Source: Erysipelotrichales bacterium (lineage in GTDB: Bacteria > Bacillota_I > Bacilli_A > RF39 > UBA660). From it: DNA of 35,220 nucleotides. Location of the stretch: positions 1-35,220 of the forward strand of contig JAFLUY010000013.1 of NCBI GenBank assembly GCA_022508565.1. Reading direction: 5' to 3'. Each line of letters opens with the position of its first letter. Positions within the stretch are counted from its first letter, which is position 1. Both the position numbers and the translations under genes were made by a program. A model generated the notes under the pieces. The model saw only the letters and a program-made list of their open reading frames with translations. It searched no databases and was not told where the DNA came from. Shown one piece after another: positions 22,401 to 30,268 of the stretch.

Positions 22401-23387
22401 ATGATGACAGAAGAGATAAAATTAGACTTAACAAATTATATAAAAGATGACTCATTTAACTTAAATGATGAAGTTAATGAAGTGACTGAACTGGAAATCG
22501 AAAAAGTTAAATTAATTATAAACCACTTGAGTCAAATGGGAATTAAAAGTGTTTTAATCACAGGTGCAGAAAATATAGATAACTTTACTTTAGGAACTAT
22601 AGTTTTGCGTATAAAAGAAAAAGGGATAAATCAAATAAAACTATATACAAGGGAATATGCAACACAAGAATATTTAGATTTTATAAATCAGTTAAGAAAC
22701 TTAGGTTTAACGGAGGTAATCTATTCATATCCAGTTTCTTGGTATCAAGAAAATGCCATGAGAACAATTAATAATTTTGAAAATACTGAAATGTTAAGAT
22801 TAAATGCTTACACTGGTATTATTGGCGAATATGGCGAGTTTTTTGATTATATAAAGAAATTATATACTCATAACCTTGCAGACGATAAGAAAGATGAAAT
22901 ACTAAACCTTGCTCCTAATGAACTAGGAGATTTAGTGTGGTATTTATCGACATCTTTAGCTTTATGCTATGATTACTCACTAAACGAAATTTATTCTCAT
23001 ATTATAGATCCTAGCAATACTCCTAAACAAAATAGTTATGATATTAATTTAATAGATGACTATATAAGAAATTATGAAGGCATTAATATAGCTGATGTTA
23101 TGATGAATTTCAAAAGAATACTTAATAAATTAGATGAAATAGAGTCTAAAGAATCTGCAATTGAAGCGGTTTCAAAAGTCTTAATTGAAATTGCTAGTAT
23201 AGCTAGATTCTTATTTAATAAGAACTTAAGCGAAATTTTAGTAAGTAATATTGAAAAATTAAGAAAAAGATATCCAACTGGTTTTGATATAGACAAAGCA
23301 AATGAAAGAATAGATGCTAATAAAAAATACAAAGAAGAAGATGGAATGAAAGTTAGAAACCTAACTAGCATTGATACTAAAAACTAA
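22401..23387 (+). CDS. MazG-type nucleotide pyrophosphohydrolase with an extra N-terminal alpha/beta domain
   Basis: A 328-aa protein. Residues ~130-310 form a MazG-like all-alpha domain: GIIGEYGEFFDYIKKL near 138 and NELGDLVWYLSTSLAL near 174 (EExxE/ExxD-type metal ligands), and NIEKLRKRYPTGFDIDKA near 284. An insert of ~60 residues separates the last two blocks; MazG domains are normally continuous there. Residues 1-~125 are a separate alpha/beta domain. Its helix-strand run (EVNEVTELEIEKVKLII, GIKSVLITGAENIDN, GINQIKLYTREYA) recalls the half-barrel of radical-SAM proteins such as MoaA, but there is no CxxxCxxC. The enzyme should remove pyrophosphate from a nucleoside triphosphate, for housecleaning or regulation. 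The ribosome site is weak (GGGA ten bases upstream). Confidence 0.82.
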   Translation: MMTEEIKLDLTNYIKDDSFNLNDEVNEVTELEIEKVKLIINHLSQMGIKSVLITGAENIDNFTLGTIVLRIKEKGINQIKLYTREYATQEYLDFINQLRNLGLTEVIYSYPVSWYQENAMRTINNFENTEMLRLNAYTGIIGEYGEFFDYIKKLYTHNLADDKKDEILNLAPNELGDLVWYLSTSLALCYDYSLNEIYSHIIDPSNTPKQNSYDINLIDDYIRNYEGINIADVMMNFKRILNKLDEIESKESAIEAVSKVLIEIASIARFLFNKNLSEILVSNIEKLRKRYPTGFDIDKANERIDANKKYKEEDGMKVRNLTSIDTKN

Positions 23388-23419
23388 TATCTTTTATCTT
23401 TTTAAATATAAACAAACAG

Positions 23420-23428
23420 TGATATAAT
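23420..23428 (+). promoter_or_regulatory. Extended -10 promoter of the CpXC/ABC-F unit
   Basis: TGATATAAT, 24 bases before ATG 23453, with GAGGTG as the ribosome site. Confidence 0.65.
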
Positions 23429-23452
23429 GATTAGGATTGAGAGGTGTTCTTC

Positions 23453-24022
23453 ATGAAGGCGAAAGAGGAATATGTTTGTCCAAAATGCAAACACAAAAAC
23501 CGAATTAAATTAACAGAAGAAGTAACACAAGAGAATGTTGAAAAAATTATTTCAAGAGAAATATTTCACTTTAATTGCAAAAAGTGTGGAGAACCAGTTA
23601 ATGTTGAATTTCCTTTAAAAGTTATTGGTGATGATTATTTAATTTATTATACACCCGGCGATAATCGTGATATAAGTGATCATTCTAAAAATATACTAAG
23701 AGTATGTGATACATATGATGATTTAAAGGAAAAAATATTTGTTCTTGAAGATGATTTAAATGATATAGTTATAGAATTTATTAAGAATTATATAAAAAAT
23801 AATTTAAGTGAAGATGTAATGAAAGATGTTACAAGAATCCGCTATAACTCGAAGGAAGAAGACACGTTATACTTTAGTTTAATTGGTGTTGATAAATTTG
23901 CAGAATGTACAATGGAGCAATACGAGAACATTAAAAAATTATTAAAAATAAAAAAGATTAACAAATGTGTTCTTATAGATGAATATACATATCAGAATTT
24001 TTATAAGATGAGGATGCTATGA
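23453..24022 (+). CDS. CpXC-domain zinc-ribbon protein
   Basis: A 189-aa protein with two Cys pairs, YVCPKCKHKN near residue 8 and FNCKKCGEPVNVEFP near 43, forming a treble-clef/zinc-ribbon as in the CpXC family (PF14353). The C-terminal ~120 residues are acidic and alpha/beta. No membrane segment. ATG 23453 has GAGGTG upstream; an ATG nine bases earlier does not fit the site. Its stop overlaps the start of the ABC-F gene (ATGA), so the two are translated together and probably act on the same target, perhaps the ribosome. The function of CpXC proteins is not established. Confidence 0.82.
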   Translation: MKAKEEYVCPKCKHKNRIKLTEEVTQENVEKIISREIFHFNCKKCGEPVNVEFPLKVIGDDYLIYYTPGDNRDISDHSKNILRVCDTYDDLKEKIFVLEDDLNDIVIEFIKNYIKNNLSEDVMKDVTRIRYNSKEEDTLYFSLIGVDKFAECTMEQYENIKKLLKIKKINKCVLIDEYTYQNFYKMRML

Positions 24023-25917
24023 AATTAACAATTAGAAATGGTTCAGTTACTTTAGAAGGTAATACAATCTTAGAATGCGTTAATGTTGATATTACAGACC
24101 ATACACATGCTGCAATTGTCGGAAGAAATGGTTCTGGAAAAACAACACTTTTGAAAGCTATATATGATAATGAACTTTTTAGTGAAGGTATAGAAGAAGA
24201 AAAATTTCAAATTGAGCGTATTGGGAAATTTTCTATTGGTTACATGCGTCAAGTTGAATTTGAAGATGAGAATTTAACTTTATTAGATGAGATAAAAAAA
24301 TCTTTTCAAGATTTAATTAATATGGAAGAAAAGTTAAATGACTATGTCATCAAACTTAATGAAAATAATTCTGATAAAATAATTAGAGAGTATACCGATT
24401 TACAAGAAAGATTTAAATTACTAGGTGGCTATTCATATAAAAAAGAGTATGAAGTAATGCTAAGTAAATTCGGTTTTGCTGAGGCTGATAAAAGTAAATT
24501 AATAAGCGAATTTTCGGGTGGGCAAAAAACTAAAATTGCTTTTATTAAATTACTATTAAGTAAACCAGATTTGCTACTTTTAGATGAACCTACCAATCAC
24601 TTAGATATCGAAACAATTGAATGGTTAGAAACATATTTAAAAAACTATAAAAAGGCGCTTATTATAGTTTCCCATGATCGTATGCTTATAAATAATATAG
24701 TTGATGTAGTCTATGATATAGATTATGGCAAAGTTGTAAAATATCCGGGTAACTACACTAACTATGAAAAAATGAAAAAGGAAATTTATGAGAAAACTTT
24801 AAAAGATTATGAATTTCAAAAAAAAGAAATTAAAAGACTACAAAGTATATATGAAAGATTTAGATTTAAACCATCAAAAGCTAGTATGGCTTTATCAAAA
24901 CTAAAACAAATTGAAAGAATGGATTTAATAGATAAACCTATTGAAGCAGATATGAGAGTGTTTCAAACTAATTTAAGCGAAATAGCTCCATCAGTAAAAA
25001 AAGTTTTAACATGTGATAATTTAGAAATAGGCTATGATAAAGTACTGGCAACCATTAATTTGGAAATAATGCGTGGTAAAAAAATAGGTGTTATTGGAAA
25101 GAATGGAATTGGTAAGTCAACTCTTTTAAAAACCTTAAACGGCACTATTGACCCAATAAGTGGAAATGTTTCATATGGTTTAAATGTAACACCAGGATAT
25201 TTTGATCAAAACTTAGCTATGAGTGATTCTAATCAAAGTGTTTTAGCTGAGTTTCGCACGTCTTTGCCCGAATTACACGAAAGTGAATGCAGGAAAGCAT
25301 TAGGTTCATTTCTTTTTAAAGGTGATGATGTTTTTAAACCAATAAATGTTTTAAGCGGAGGAGAAAAAGTACGTCTTCAATTATGTAAAATATTCTTTAA
25401 TAAACCAAACTTTCTAATTCTTGATGAACCAACAAATCACATGGATATTGTTGGACGTGATCATTTAGAAGATATTTTAGAGTATTATAAAGGTACGATG
25501 ATATTCGTTTCTCATGACCGCTATTTTATTAAGAAAATTGCAAATCAATTACTTGTATTTGATGATAATGGTGTCAAATTTTATCCATTCGGATATGATC
25601 AATATCTTGAGACTATAAAAAATGATGAGCCAATAGAACCAAAAAAAGACAAAAAGAAAAAGACGGAAGAAGTAGTAGAAGAAATACCAAAAGTCAATAC
25701 TTATGAACTAAAAAAAGAATTAAATAAATTAGAAAATGAAATAATAAAAAAAGAAACAAAGATAAAATTACTGGAACAAGATTTATTTAATACCGATGTA
25801 TATTCGGATTATAACAAATCTATGGCTATTAATGAAAAGATAAAATTACTAAAAGAAGAATTAACAGAATTAAATAATAAATGGGAAGAATTAACAAATT
25901 TAATTCTGGAAAATTAA
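24019..25917 (+). CDS. ABC-F family ATPase (ribosome-associated type)
   Basis: A 632-aa protein with two ABC ATPase domains and no membrane segment. Domain 1: GRNGSGKTT near 35, FSGGQKTKIAF near 164, LLLLDEPTNHLD near 184. Domain 2: GKNGIGKST near 360, LSGGEKVRLQL near 447, FLILDEPTNHMD near 468. The linker (~250-320) is rich in Lys/Arg and helical, as in the P-site tRNA-contacting linker of ABC-F proteins. The C-terminus has a Lys/Glu-rich linker and a coiled coil (~555-630), similar to the Uup/YdiF type. These ATPases act on stalled ribosomes, and some protect from antibiotics; which applies here cannot be told. Translationally coupled to the CpXC gene. Confidence 0.93.
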   Translation: MKLTIRNGSVTLEGNTILECVNVDITDHTHAAIVGRNGSGKTTLLKAIYDNELFSEGIEEEKFQIERIGKFSIGYMRQVEFEDENLTLLDEIKKSFQDLINMEEKLNDYVIKLNENNSDKIIREYTDLQERFKLLGGYSYKKEYEVMLSKFGFAEADKSKLISEFSGGQKTKIAFIKLLLSKPDLLLLDEPTNHLDIETIEWLETYLKNYKKALIIVSHDRMLINNIVDVVYDIDYGKVVKYPGNYTNYEKMKKEIYEKTLKDYEFQKKEIKRLQSIYERFRFKPSKASMALSKLKQIERMDLIDKPIEADMRVFQTNLSEIAPSVKKVLTCDNLEIGYDKVLATINLEIMRGKKIGVIGKNGIGKSTLLKTLNGTIDPISGNVSYGLNVTPGYFDQNLAMSDSNQSVLAEFRTSLPELHESECRKALGSFLFKGDDVFKPINVLSGGEKVRLQLCKIFFNKPNFLILDEPTNHMDIVGRDHLEDILEYYKGTMIFVSHDRYFIKKIANQLLVFDDNGVKFYPFGYDQYLETIKNDEPIEPKKDKKKKTEEVVEEIPKVNTYELKKELNKLENEIIKKETKIKLLEQDLFNTDVYSDYNKSMAINEKIKLLKEELTELNNKWEELTNLILEN

Positions 25918-25941
25918 AAAGTATACATTATATTAATAAAG

Positions 25942-25950
25942 TGTTATAAT
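25942..25950 (+). promoter_or_regulatory. Extended -10 promoter of the cation-efflux gene
   Basis: TGTTATAAT, 27 bases before ATG 25978. Confidence 0.65.
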
Positions 25951-25977
25951 CATTTTATCATAAACTGGGGTGCTAAT

Positions 25978-26835
25978 ATGGATAGATATAAAGAGGCTAG
26001 AAAAGCCAGTATACTAGGTATAATAGGAAATATATTTTTACTTATTATTAAAGGGATTATTGGTTTCATTACTAATTCTCAAGCTATGCTTTCTGATACA
26101 CTAAATTCTGCCGGTGATGTAATATCATCTTTGATGACTTACATTGGTAATAAAATATCATCAAAAGAACCTGATAGTGATCACAATTTAGGACATGGCA
26201 AAGCAGAATATATATTTTCAATGATGATTAGCGAAATAATGTTACTATTTTCAACATATGTTTTTATTTCTTCAATTAAATCTTTATTTGTAGATTATAG
26301 CTATCAATTTTCAATTTACTTATTTGTAATTTGTACAATAACTATAATAATAAAACTTGCATTATATCTTTATACAATTTATGTTGCTAAAAAATATAAT
26401 AATATATTAGTAAAAGCAAATGCTCAAGATCATATTAACGATTGTGTTTTAACTTCACTTAATTTAATTGCTGCTTTATGCGGTATGGTCGGCATAACTT
26501 TTGTTGATGGTGTAGTAGGGTCTCTTGTTGCAATTTGGATTTTTATATTTGCTTTAAAATTATTTAAAGAATCATTCGATGTTCTTATGGATAAAGGAAT
26601 GAATGAAAAACTAAAGAATAAGATATTAAGGGTAATAAAAAAGCATCCAGAAATAAAAAATATTAATCATTTTAATTCAACACCAGTTGGTTTTCGTTAT
26701 CAAGTGTCATTAACAATATTCGTTGATGGTAATTTATCAACTTTTGAAAGTCATGAGATAGCAAATAAATTAGAAAAAGAGATATCAGCCATAGATGAAA
26801 TTTATTTAACAATAATACATGTTAATCCTGAATAA
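25978..26835 (+). CDS. Cation diffusion facilitator (CDF) metal transporter
   Basis: A 285-aa protein with six membrane helices (residues ~12-210) and a cytoplasmic C-terminal domain (~213-285) ending IDEIYLTIIHVNPE, as expected for CDF proteins. Helix 2 has SDTLNSAGDVISSLMTYIG and helix 5 has AQDHINDCVLTS, which give the metal-site Asp/Asn and Asp/His/Asp residues. DPDSDHNLGHGKAEYI-type loop (KEPDSDHNLGHGKAEYIFS) is the family's conserved HGKxE element. It exports a divalent metal in exchange for protons. The DHxxD in helix 5 recalls manganese or iron exporters (MneP type), while zinc exporters usually carry HxxxD; the metal cannot be assigned firmly. Single-gene unit. Confidence 0.92.
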   Translation: MDRYKEARKASILGIIGNIFLLIIKGIIGFITNSQAMLSDTLNSAGDVISSLMTYIGNKISSKEPDSDHNLGHGKAEYIFSMMISEIMLLFSTYVFISSIKSLFVDYSYQFSIYLFVICTITIIIKLALYLYTIYVAKKYNNILVKANAQDHINDCVLTSLNLIAALCGMVGITFVDGVVGSLVAIWIFIFALKLFKESFDVLMDKGMNEKLKNKILRVIKKHPEIKNINHFNSTPVGFRYQVSLTIFVDGNLSTFESHEIANKLEKEISAIDEIYLTIIHVNPE

Positions 26836-26883
26836 ATAAACGTCAAAACAAACGTTAATTAAAGTAAGTAAAATAATAATTTA

Positions 26884-26912
26884 TTGAGAATAGACATATA
26901 ATTTGTTAGAAT
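26884..26912 (+). promoter_or_regulatory. Promoter of the thioredoxin-like gene
   Basis: TTGAGA (26884-26889), 17-base spacer, TAGAAT (26907-26912), with TG one base before the -10. One of the most complete promoters in the window. Confidence 0.7.
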
Positions 26913-26932
26913 AAATATAGAAGGGTGATAAT

Positions 26933-27442
26933 ATGTCAAAAAAAACAATCCCAACAAGAAACTATCTTATTTTAATTGGTTTAATTGTACTAGTTATTTG
27001 TGCGTGTTTTGCATTTTATAACTTATATAATATTATTGAGAAAAATAAAATAAATACAAGTCCTCTTGCCAATAAAGAAGTTTTATATAACGACTTAAAA
27101 AATACAACTACCGAATTAGATGCTGATACATTTTTAGTAATTAGTTACACACAAGATCTTGATGTTTATAACAATGAAAAAGAGATAAAAAAATATTTAA
27201 ATAGAATTAATTTAATGAATAATATAATGTACTTAAATATATCTGAATATATGGAAGATGAAGAATTTATACCGGACTTAAATAAAACTTTAAAATTAAA
27301 TGATAACTTGAAAATAGAGAAATTCCCCGCTTTAGTTTATTATAGAGAAGGAATAGCAACATATAGCATTGATTCAAGTGATCACTTATTAAATAAACTA
27401 GATTTTGAACAATTAGTTGATATGTACGAACTTGCTAGTTAA
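26933..27442 (+). CDS. Membrane-anchored thioredoxin-like protein lacking CxxC
   Basis: A 169-aa protein with one N-terminal membrane helix (~10-33) and the rest outside the cell. The outer part has thioredoxin-fold order: a strand LDADTFLVISYTQDL near 58, a helix, and KIEKFPALVYYREGIATY near 127, which contains the cis-Pro strand (typically aPTlvyf.dG). No CxxC follows the first strand (SYTQDLDVYNNEK is there), so it should not be an oxidoreductase. It could be a chaperone-like or assembly factor. GGGTGAT precedes the ATG, and a terminator follows directly. Confidence 0.72.
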   Translation: MSKKTIPTRNYLILIGLIVLVICACFAFYNLYNIIEKNKINTSPLANKEVLYNDLKNTTTELDADTFLVISYTQDLDVYNNEKEIKKYLNRINLMNNIMYLNISEYMEDEEFIPDLNKTLKLNDNLKIEKFPALVYYREGIATYSIDSSDHLLNKLDFEQLVDMYELAS

Positions 27443-27468
27443 CAAGATTTAATCTTGTTTTTTTTATT
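27441..27468 (+). terminator. Terminator of the thioredoxin-like gene
   Basis: AACAAGATT (27441-27449) / AATCTTGTT (27451-27459), followed by eight or more T residues. It begins at the stop codon. Confidence 0.85.
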
Positions 27469-27482
27469 TAAAAATATATAAT
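27455..27482 (+). promoter_or_regulatory. Possible promoter of trmL
   Basis: TTGTTT (27455-27460), 16-base spacer, TATAAT (27477-27482). The -35 lies inside the terminator of the previous gene. It is 20 bases before ATG 27502. Confidence 0.5.
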
Positions 27483-27501
27483 TATTAATGGAGGTCTTAT
27501 T

Positions 27502-28011
27502 ATGATTAATATAGTTTTATTTGAACCTGAAATTCCTGGCAATACTGGAAATATAATGAGAACGTGTGTTGCAACTAATTCAAAATTACATTTAATAAAA
27601 CCACTAGGTTTTTCTTTAGATGAAAAATATATAAAAAGAAGTGGGGTTAATTATATAGATAAATGTGAGTACCAAGTATATGAAAATATTGAGGATTTCT
27701 ATAGTAAAAATGAAGGAACATTTTATTATTTAACTAGATATGGGCATAAACCACATACTGAATTTGATTATTCGAATAGTAATGAAAATATTTATTTTAT
27801 GTTTGGAAAAGAGTCAACTGGTATACCAAGAGAATACTTAAAACCTCATCTAGATCATTGTATGCGTATGCCAATGACTGATAATGTAAGATCATTAAAT
27901 TTATCAAATACAGTAGCTATTATGGTATATGAAGCATTAAGACAACAAAATTACAATGATTTATTAAGAGACGAACCACATAAGGGTGCAGATTTCATCG
28001 AGAGAGCATAA
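27502..28011 (+). CDS. trmL: tRNA (cytidine(34)-2'-O)-methyltransferase TrmL
   Basis: A 169-aa protein, close to the family's ~155-160 aa, with the SPOUT knot signatures: FEPEIPGNTGNIMRTCVAT near residue 6, FGKESTGIPREYL near 94, and RMPMTDNVRSLNLSNTVAI near 115 (the S-adenosylmethionine-binding knot). It adds a 2'-O-methyl group to the wobble base of certain tRNA-Leu. GGAGG lies before its ATG. It is a single-gene unit ending at the bidirectional terminator at 28034. Confidence 0.93.
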   Translation: MINIVLFEPEIPGNTGNIMRTCVATNSKLHLIKPLGFSLDEKYIKRSGVNYIDKCEYQVYENIEDFYSKNEGTFYYLTRYGHKPHTEFDYSNSNENIYFMFGKESTGIPREYLKPHLDHCMRMPMTDNVRSLNLSNTVAIMVYEALRQQNYNDLLRDEPHKGADFIERA

Positions 28012-28033
28012 ATAATTCGAGTATCTTTATAAC

Positions 28034-28073
28034 AAAAAAAGAGGATTAAATCTAAGCGATTATCCTCTTTTTC
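28034..28073. terminator. Bidirectional terminator
   Basis: AAAAAAAGAGGAT (28034-28046) pairs with ATCCTCTTTTT (28062-28072), between convergent trmL and the ferredoxin gene. Confidence 0.8.
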
Positions 28074-28103
28074 ATTTTAGCATTGAAAGTTGTTAATCTG
28101 TTT

Positions 28104-28403
28104 CTATGCAGCTTCTTCTAATTCTTCGTCTGTTTCTTCTATATTTTGGCATTCGCAGCCTTCACCACAGTTGCAATCTTCACCACATTCACAAGTTTCA
28201 TTTTCTTCCATTTCTACTACATTGCTTTCTTCAATTTCAATTGCATAAACGGGACAAGCTTCTTTAGCTTCAATTGTTTGCTCTGTTATTTTTTCCTCAA
28301 TTACACTAGATAAACCATTTTCATTGAAATCAAAATTTTCAGGAGCTATAGCAACGCATGCTCCACATCCAATACATTTATCTTGTAAAACATTTATTTT
28401 CAT
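28104..28403 (-). CDS. Single-cluster ferredoxin with a Cys-rich acidic tail
   Basis: A 99-aa protein. Residues 1-~62 are a ferredoxin with one [4Fe-4S] site: CIGCGACVAIAPENFDF near 10 and EACPVYAI near 49, giving three Cys in the first block and one before Pro. This is the common Bacilli 4Fe-4S ferredoxin (Fer) form, an electron carrier. Unusually, an added C-terminal stretch (~70-99) holds six further Cys in the regular order CxC-x3-CxC-x3-CxC, surrounded by Glu/Asp, and then an acidic end. AAAGGAG lies seven bases before the start at 28403; an earlier in-frame start has no site. A -35/-10 pair lies at 28428-28456. Confidence 0.88.
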   Translation of the reverse strand: MKINVLQDKCIGCGACVAIAPENFDFNENGLSSVIEEKITEQTIEAKEACPVYAIEIEESNVVEMEENETCECGEDCNCGEGCECQNIEETDEELEEAA

Positions 28404-28427
28404 AATTTTTCTCCTTTGCCTAATAAG

Positions 28428-28456
28428 ATTATACAGATTTACAGAAGAAAAAACAA
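28428..28456 (-). promoter_or_regulatory. Promoter of the ferredoxin gene
   Basis: Minus strand: TTGTTT (28456-28451), 17-base spacer, TATAAT (28433-28428). Confidence 0.65.
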
Positions 28457-28483
28457 CTTCTATATACAAAATTAGACATAATA

Positions 28484-28492
28484 TGGTAAAAT
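28484..28492 (+). promoter_or_regulatory. Extended -10 promoter of the RVIDLNE-repeat gene
   Basis: TGGTAAAAT (TG-n-TAAAAT), 19 bases before ATG 28512, divergent from the ferredoxin promoter. Confidence 0.55.
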
Positions 28493-28511
28493 TTTAATAG
28501 GGTGAAAAGGT

Positions 28512-29498
28512 ATGGATAGTAGAATGGAAAAGTATAATGCTCCTGCTACATCTTATAAATCTCGTACTCAGAAAAACAAAGATTTATATAATGATGTTAA
28601 GAACAGTGCATTAACTAATTTTGATGTAAATTCTAATGTTTCAGTTATTGATACAAATGCAAAAAACATTGATGTTAATAAATTAAGCCAAATACTTGAT
28701 CAAAGATACAATGAATATGCACCAAAAAGAAAAAGCATATCAGTTCCAGACTTTGAAGAACCAATACCTGAAAAACCATTAGTAGAAACAAAAGAATATG
28801 ACATTAATGCCATATTAGAAAAAGCAAAACAAGGTAAAAACGTTGATTATAATAAAGAAAGATTAAAAAAAGTTAGAGATGCTCAATATGAAATACTAAA
28901 TAATCTTGATCTAGAAATTCAAAAGATTGATGATGCTAAAAAGACAACTCAAAGAAAAGCCGAAGAAGATAATTTAATGAATTTAATCAATACGATTACT
29001 CAAATAGAATTAAAGAATAAACAAGATTATCAAGATAAAGCAACTGCATCATCATTAGATTTATTAAGCGATTTAAGGGATGATGAGGAACATACTGGCG
29101 AAATAGAAAATGATATAATTCCTGCACAAAAAGAAGAAAGAGTTATAGATCTTAACGAACAAACAGAAGAGAAGGAATTAAGAGTTATTGACCTTAATGA
29201 GAACACGGCTGAAAATGACCTAAGAGTGATTGACTTAAATGAAGATACTAGTGAAGAACAAAGAGTTATAGATCTAAATGAGGAATATAAAGAAGAGTAT
29301 GAATCGCGTGAAGAATATGTTGAAAAAACTTTATCAAAATTAAATATAGATATATCTTCTTATGATGACTTTTCTGATGTTTCAAAAAGAGATACAGCTG
29401 TGGTAATTATTAAAGTGGCTATATTCGTAATAATAATAGCTTTGATTATTGGAGCAATTTATGTTCTTAATATATTATTAGATTTAGGATTGTTTTAA
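28512..29498 (+). CDS. Tail-anchored protein with four RVIDLNE repeats
   Basis: A 328-aa, strongly charged protein. There is no signal peptide, and the only membrane helix is at the very end (~297-325), so most of the chain faces the cytoplasm. Residues ~80-180 are helical with coiled-coil character. Four exact copies of RVIDLNE start at about residues 210, 224, 238 and 251, spaced 14, 14 and 13 residues apart and separated by Glu/Thr/Asn-rich linkers. The repeats are probably a short linear binding motif. It is not a family I recognise. The terminator stem at 29486 includes the last codons and the stop. The downstream gene is yunB. Confidence 0.78.
   Translation: MDSRMEKYNAPATSYKSRTQKNKDLYNDVKNSALTNFDVNSNVSVIDTNAKNIDVNKLSQILDQRYNEYAPKRKSISVPDFEEPIPEKPLVETKEYDINAILEKAKQGKNVDYNKERLKKVRDAQYEILNNLDLEIQKIDDAKKTTQRKAEEDNLMNLINTITQIELKNKQDYQDKATASSLDLLSDLRDDEEHTGEIENDIIPAQKEERVIDLNEQTEEKELRVIDLNENTAENDLRVIDLNEDTSEEQRVIDLNEEYKEEYESREEYVEKTLSKLNIDISSYDDFSDVSKRDTAVVIIKVAIFVIIIALIIGAIYVLNILLDLGLF
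29139..29282 (+). repeat. In-gene tandem repeat encoding RVIDLNE x4
   Basis: Units start at 29139, 29181, 29223 and 29262 (42, 42 and 39 bases apart). The peptide is identical in all four, but the codons differ (for example GTT/GTG, ATA/ATT, GAT/GAC, CTT/TTA/CTA), so the peptide has been kept by selection rather than copied recently. Confidence 0.9.
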
Positions 29499-29513
29499 AA
29501 ACAATCCTTTTTT
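29486..29513 (+). terminator. Terminator overlapping the stop codon of the RVIDLNE gene
   Basis: AGGATTGTTT (29486-29495) / AAACAATCCT (29499-29508), with a T run. The stem uses the last three codons, and the TAA stop falls in the loop. Confidence 0.85.
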
Positions 29514-29526
29514 CATATTAATTACT

Positions 29527-30213
29527 ATGAGAAAATTTAAAACTAAATATAATAAGGGGAATAATTACTATTTAACCTTTATTTTTATTATAATACTAGT
29601 TTTATCTATTATTAATTATTACAATAAACAAATATCGAGTAAACTTCTTGATATATCAGAAACAAAAATAGAAGAAATTACAAATATTTATATTAAGAAT
29701 AACATTGTGCCTAAAAACGTCGATTTATCTAAACTTATGGTAGTCAATAAAAATTCAAATGAAGAAATAGTATCTGTAGATATCGAAAATAATTACGCTA
29801 ATCAAATCATGATAGATGTTGTTAAAAAAATTCAAAATAATATATTTGAGTTAAATATAAACGATCCCTTACTAAAAAAATATAAAGATATAACTTATAT
29901 AAGTATACCCCTTTTTTTAGCGTATGATGGAGTATTGTTATCCAATTTAGGGCCTAAAATACCAATTAGATTATCATTTTATGAACATGCTTTTGGTAAT
30001 ATTGAAGTTGAATTAGTGAATTATGGAATTAATAATGCGCTAGTGAAAATATTTTTAGAGATTAGTTTAGAACAAAAAATTTATATACCTTATAAGGAAG
30101 TTAATAAAACAAAAGAATTTAGATTATTGATTGGTTCAAAAATAATTAATGGAACAGTTCCAAGCATATATGGTGGTTTATATAAACAAAATGTGGACAC
30201 TGTAAATACTTGA
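29527..30213 (+). CDS. yunB: YunB-like sporulation-associated membrane protein
   Basis: A 228-aa protein with one N-terminal membrane helix (~14-31). The C-terminal half matches YunB: ITYISIPLFLAYDGVLLSNLG near 120 (YunB: iPlG......GP.i), an F...GINNA motif near 163-172 (YunB: GINQT), then EISLEQKIYIPYKEV and GSKIINGTVPSIYGG near 198 (YunB: IVG.VP..Y). In Bacillus subtilis YunB is made in the mother cell under sigma-E and is needed for efficient sporulation. No ribosome site is visible before the ATG. The gene may mean that the organism sporulates, or that the protein was kept for envelope work. YutD follows two genes later. Confidence 0.83.
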   Translation: MRKFKTKYNKGNNYYLTFIFIIILVLSIINYYNKQISSKLLDISETKIEEITNIYIKNNIVPKNVDLSKLMVVNKNSNEEIVSVDIENNYANQIMIDVVKKIQNNIFELNINDPLLKKYKDITYISIPLFLAYDGVLLSNLGPKIPIRLSFYEHAFGNIEVELVNYGINNALVKIFLEISLEQKIYIPYKEVNKTKEFRLLIGSKIINGTVPSIYGGLYKQNVDTVNT

Positions 30214-30237
30214 AAGTCTTTTATTTTAGTATAAAAT
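30210..30237 (+). promoter_or_regulatory. Possible promoter of the 273-aa gene
   Basis: TTGAAA (30210-30215), 16-base spacer, TAAAAT (30232-30237), 32 bases before ATG 30269. The -35 overlaps the yunB stop codon. Confidence 0.45.
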
Positions 30238-30268
30238 ATGTTATTATTTATTATAGTAGGGTGATAAT

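Noticed and set aside
29139-29282. CRISPR-like array
   Set aside because: The repeated units are in frame and code for RVIDLNE, the DNA differs between units and the spacing is only about 40 bases.
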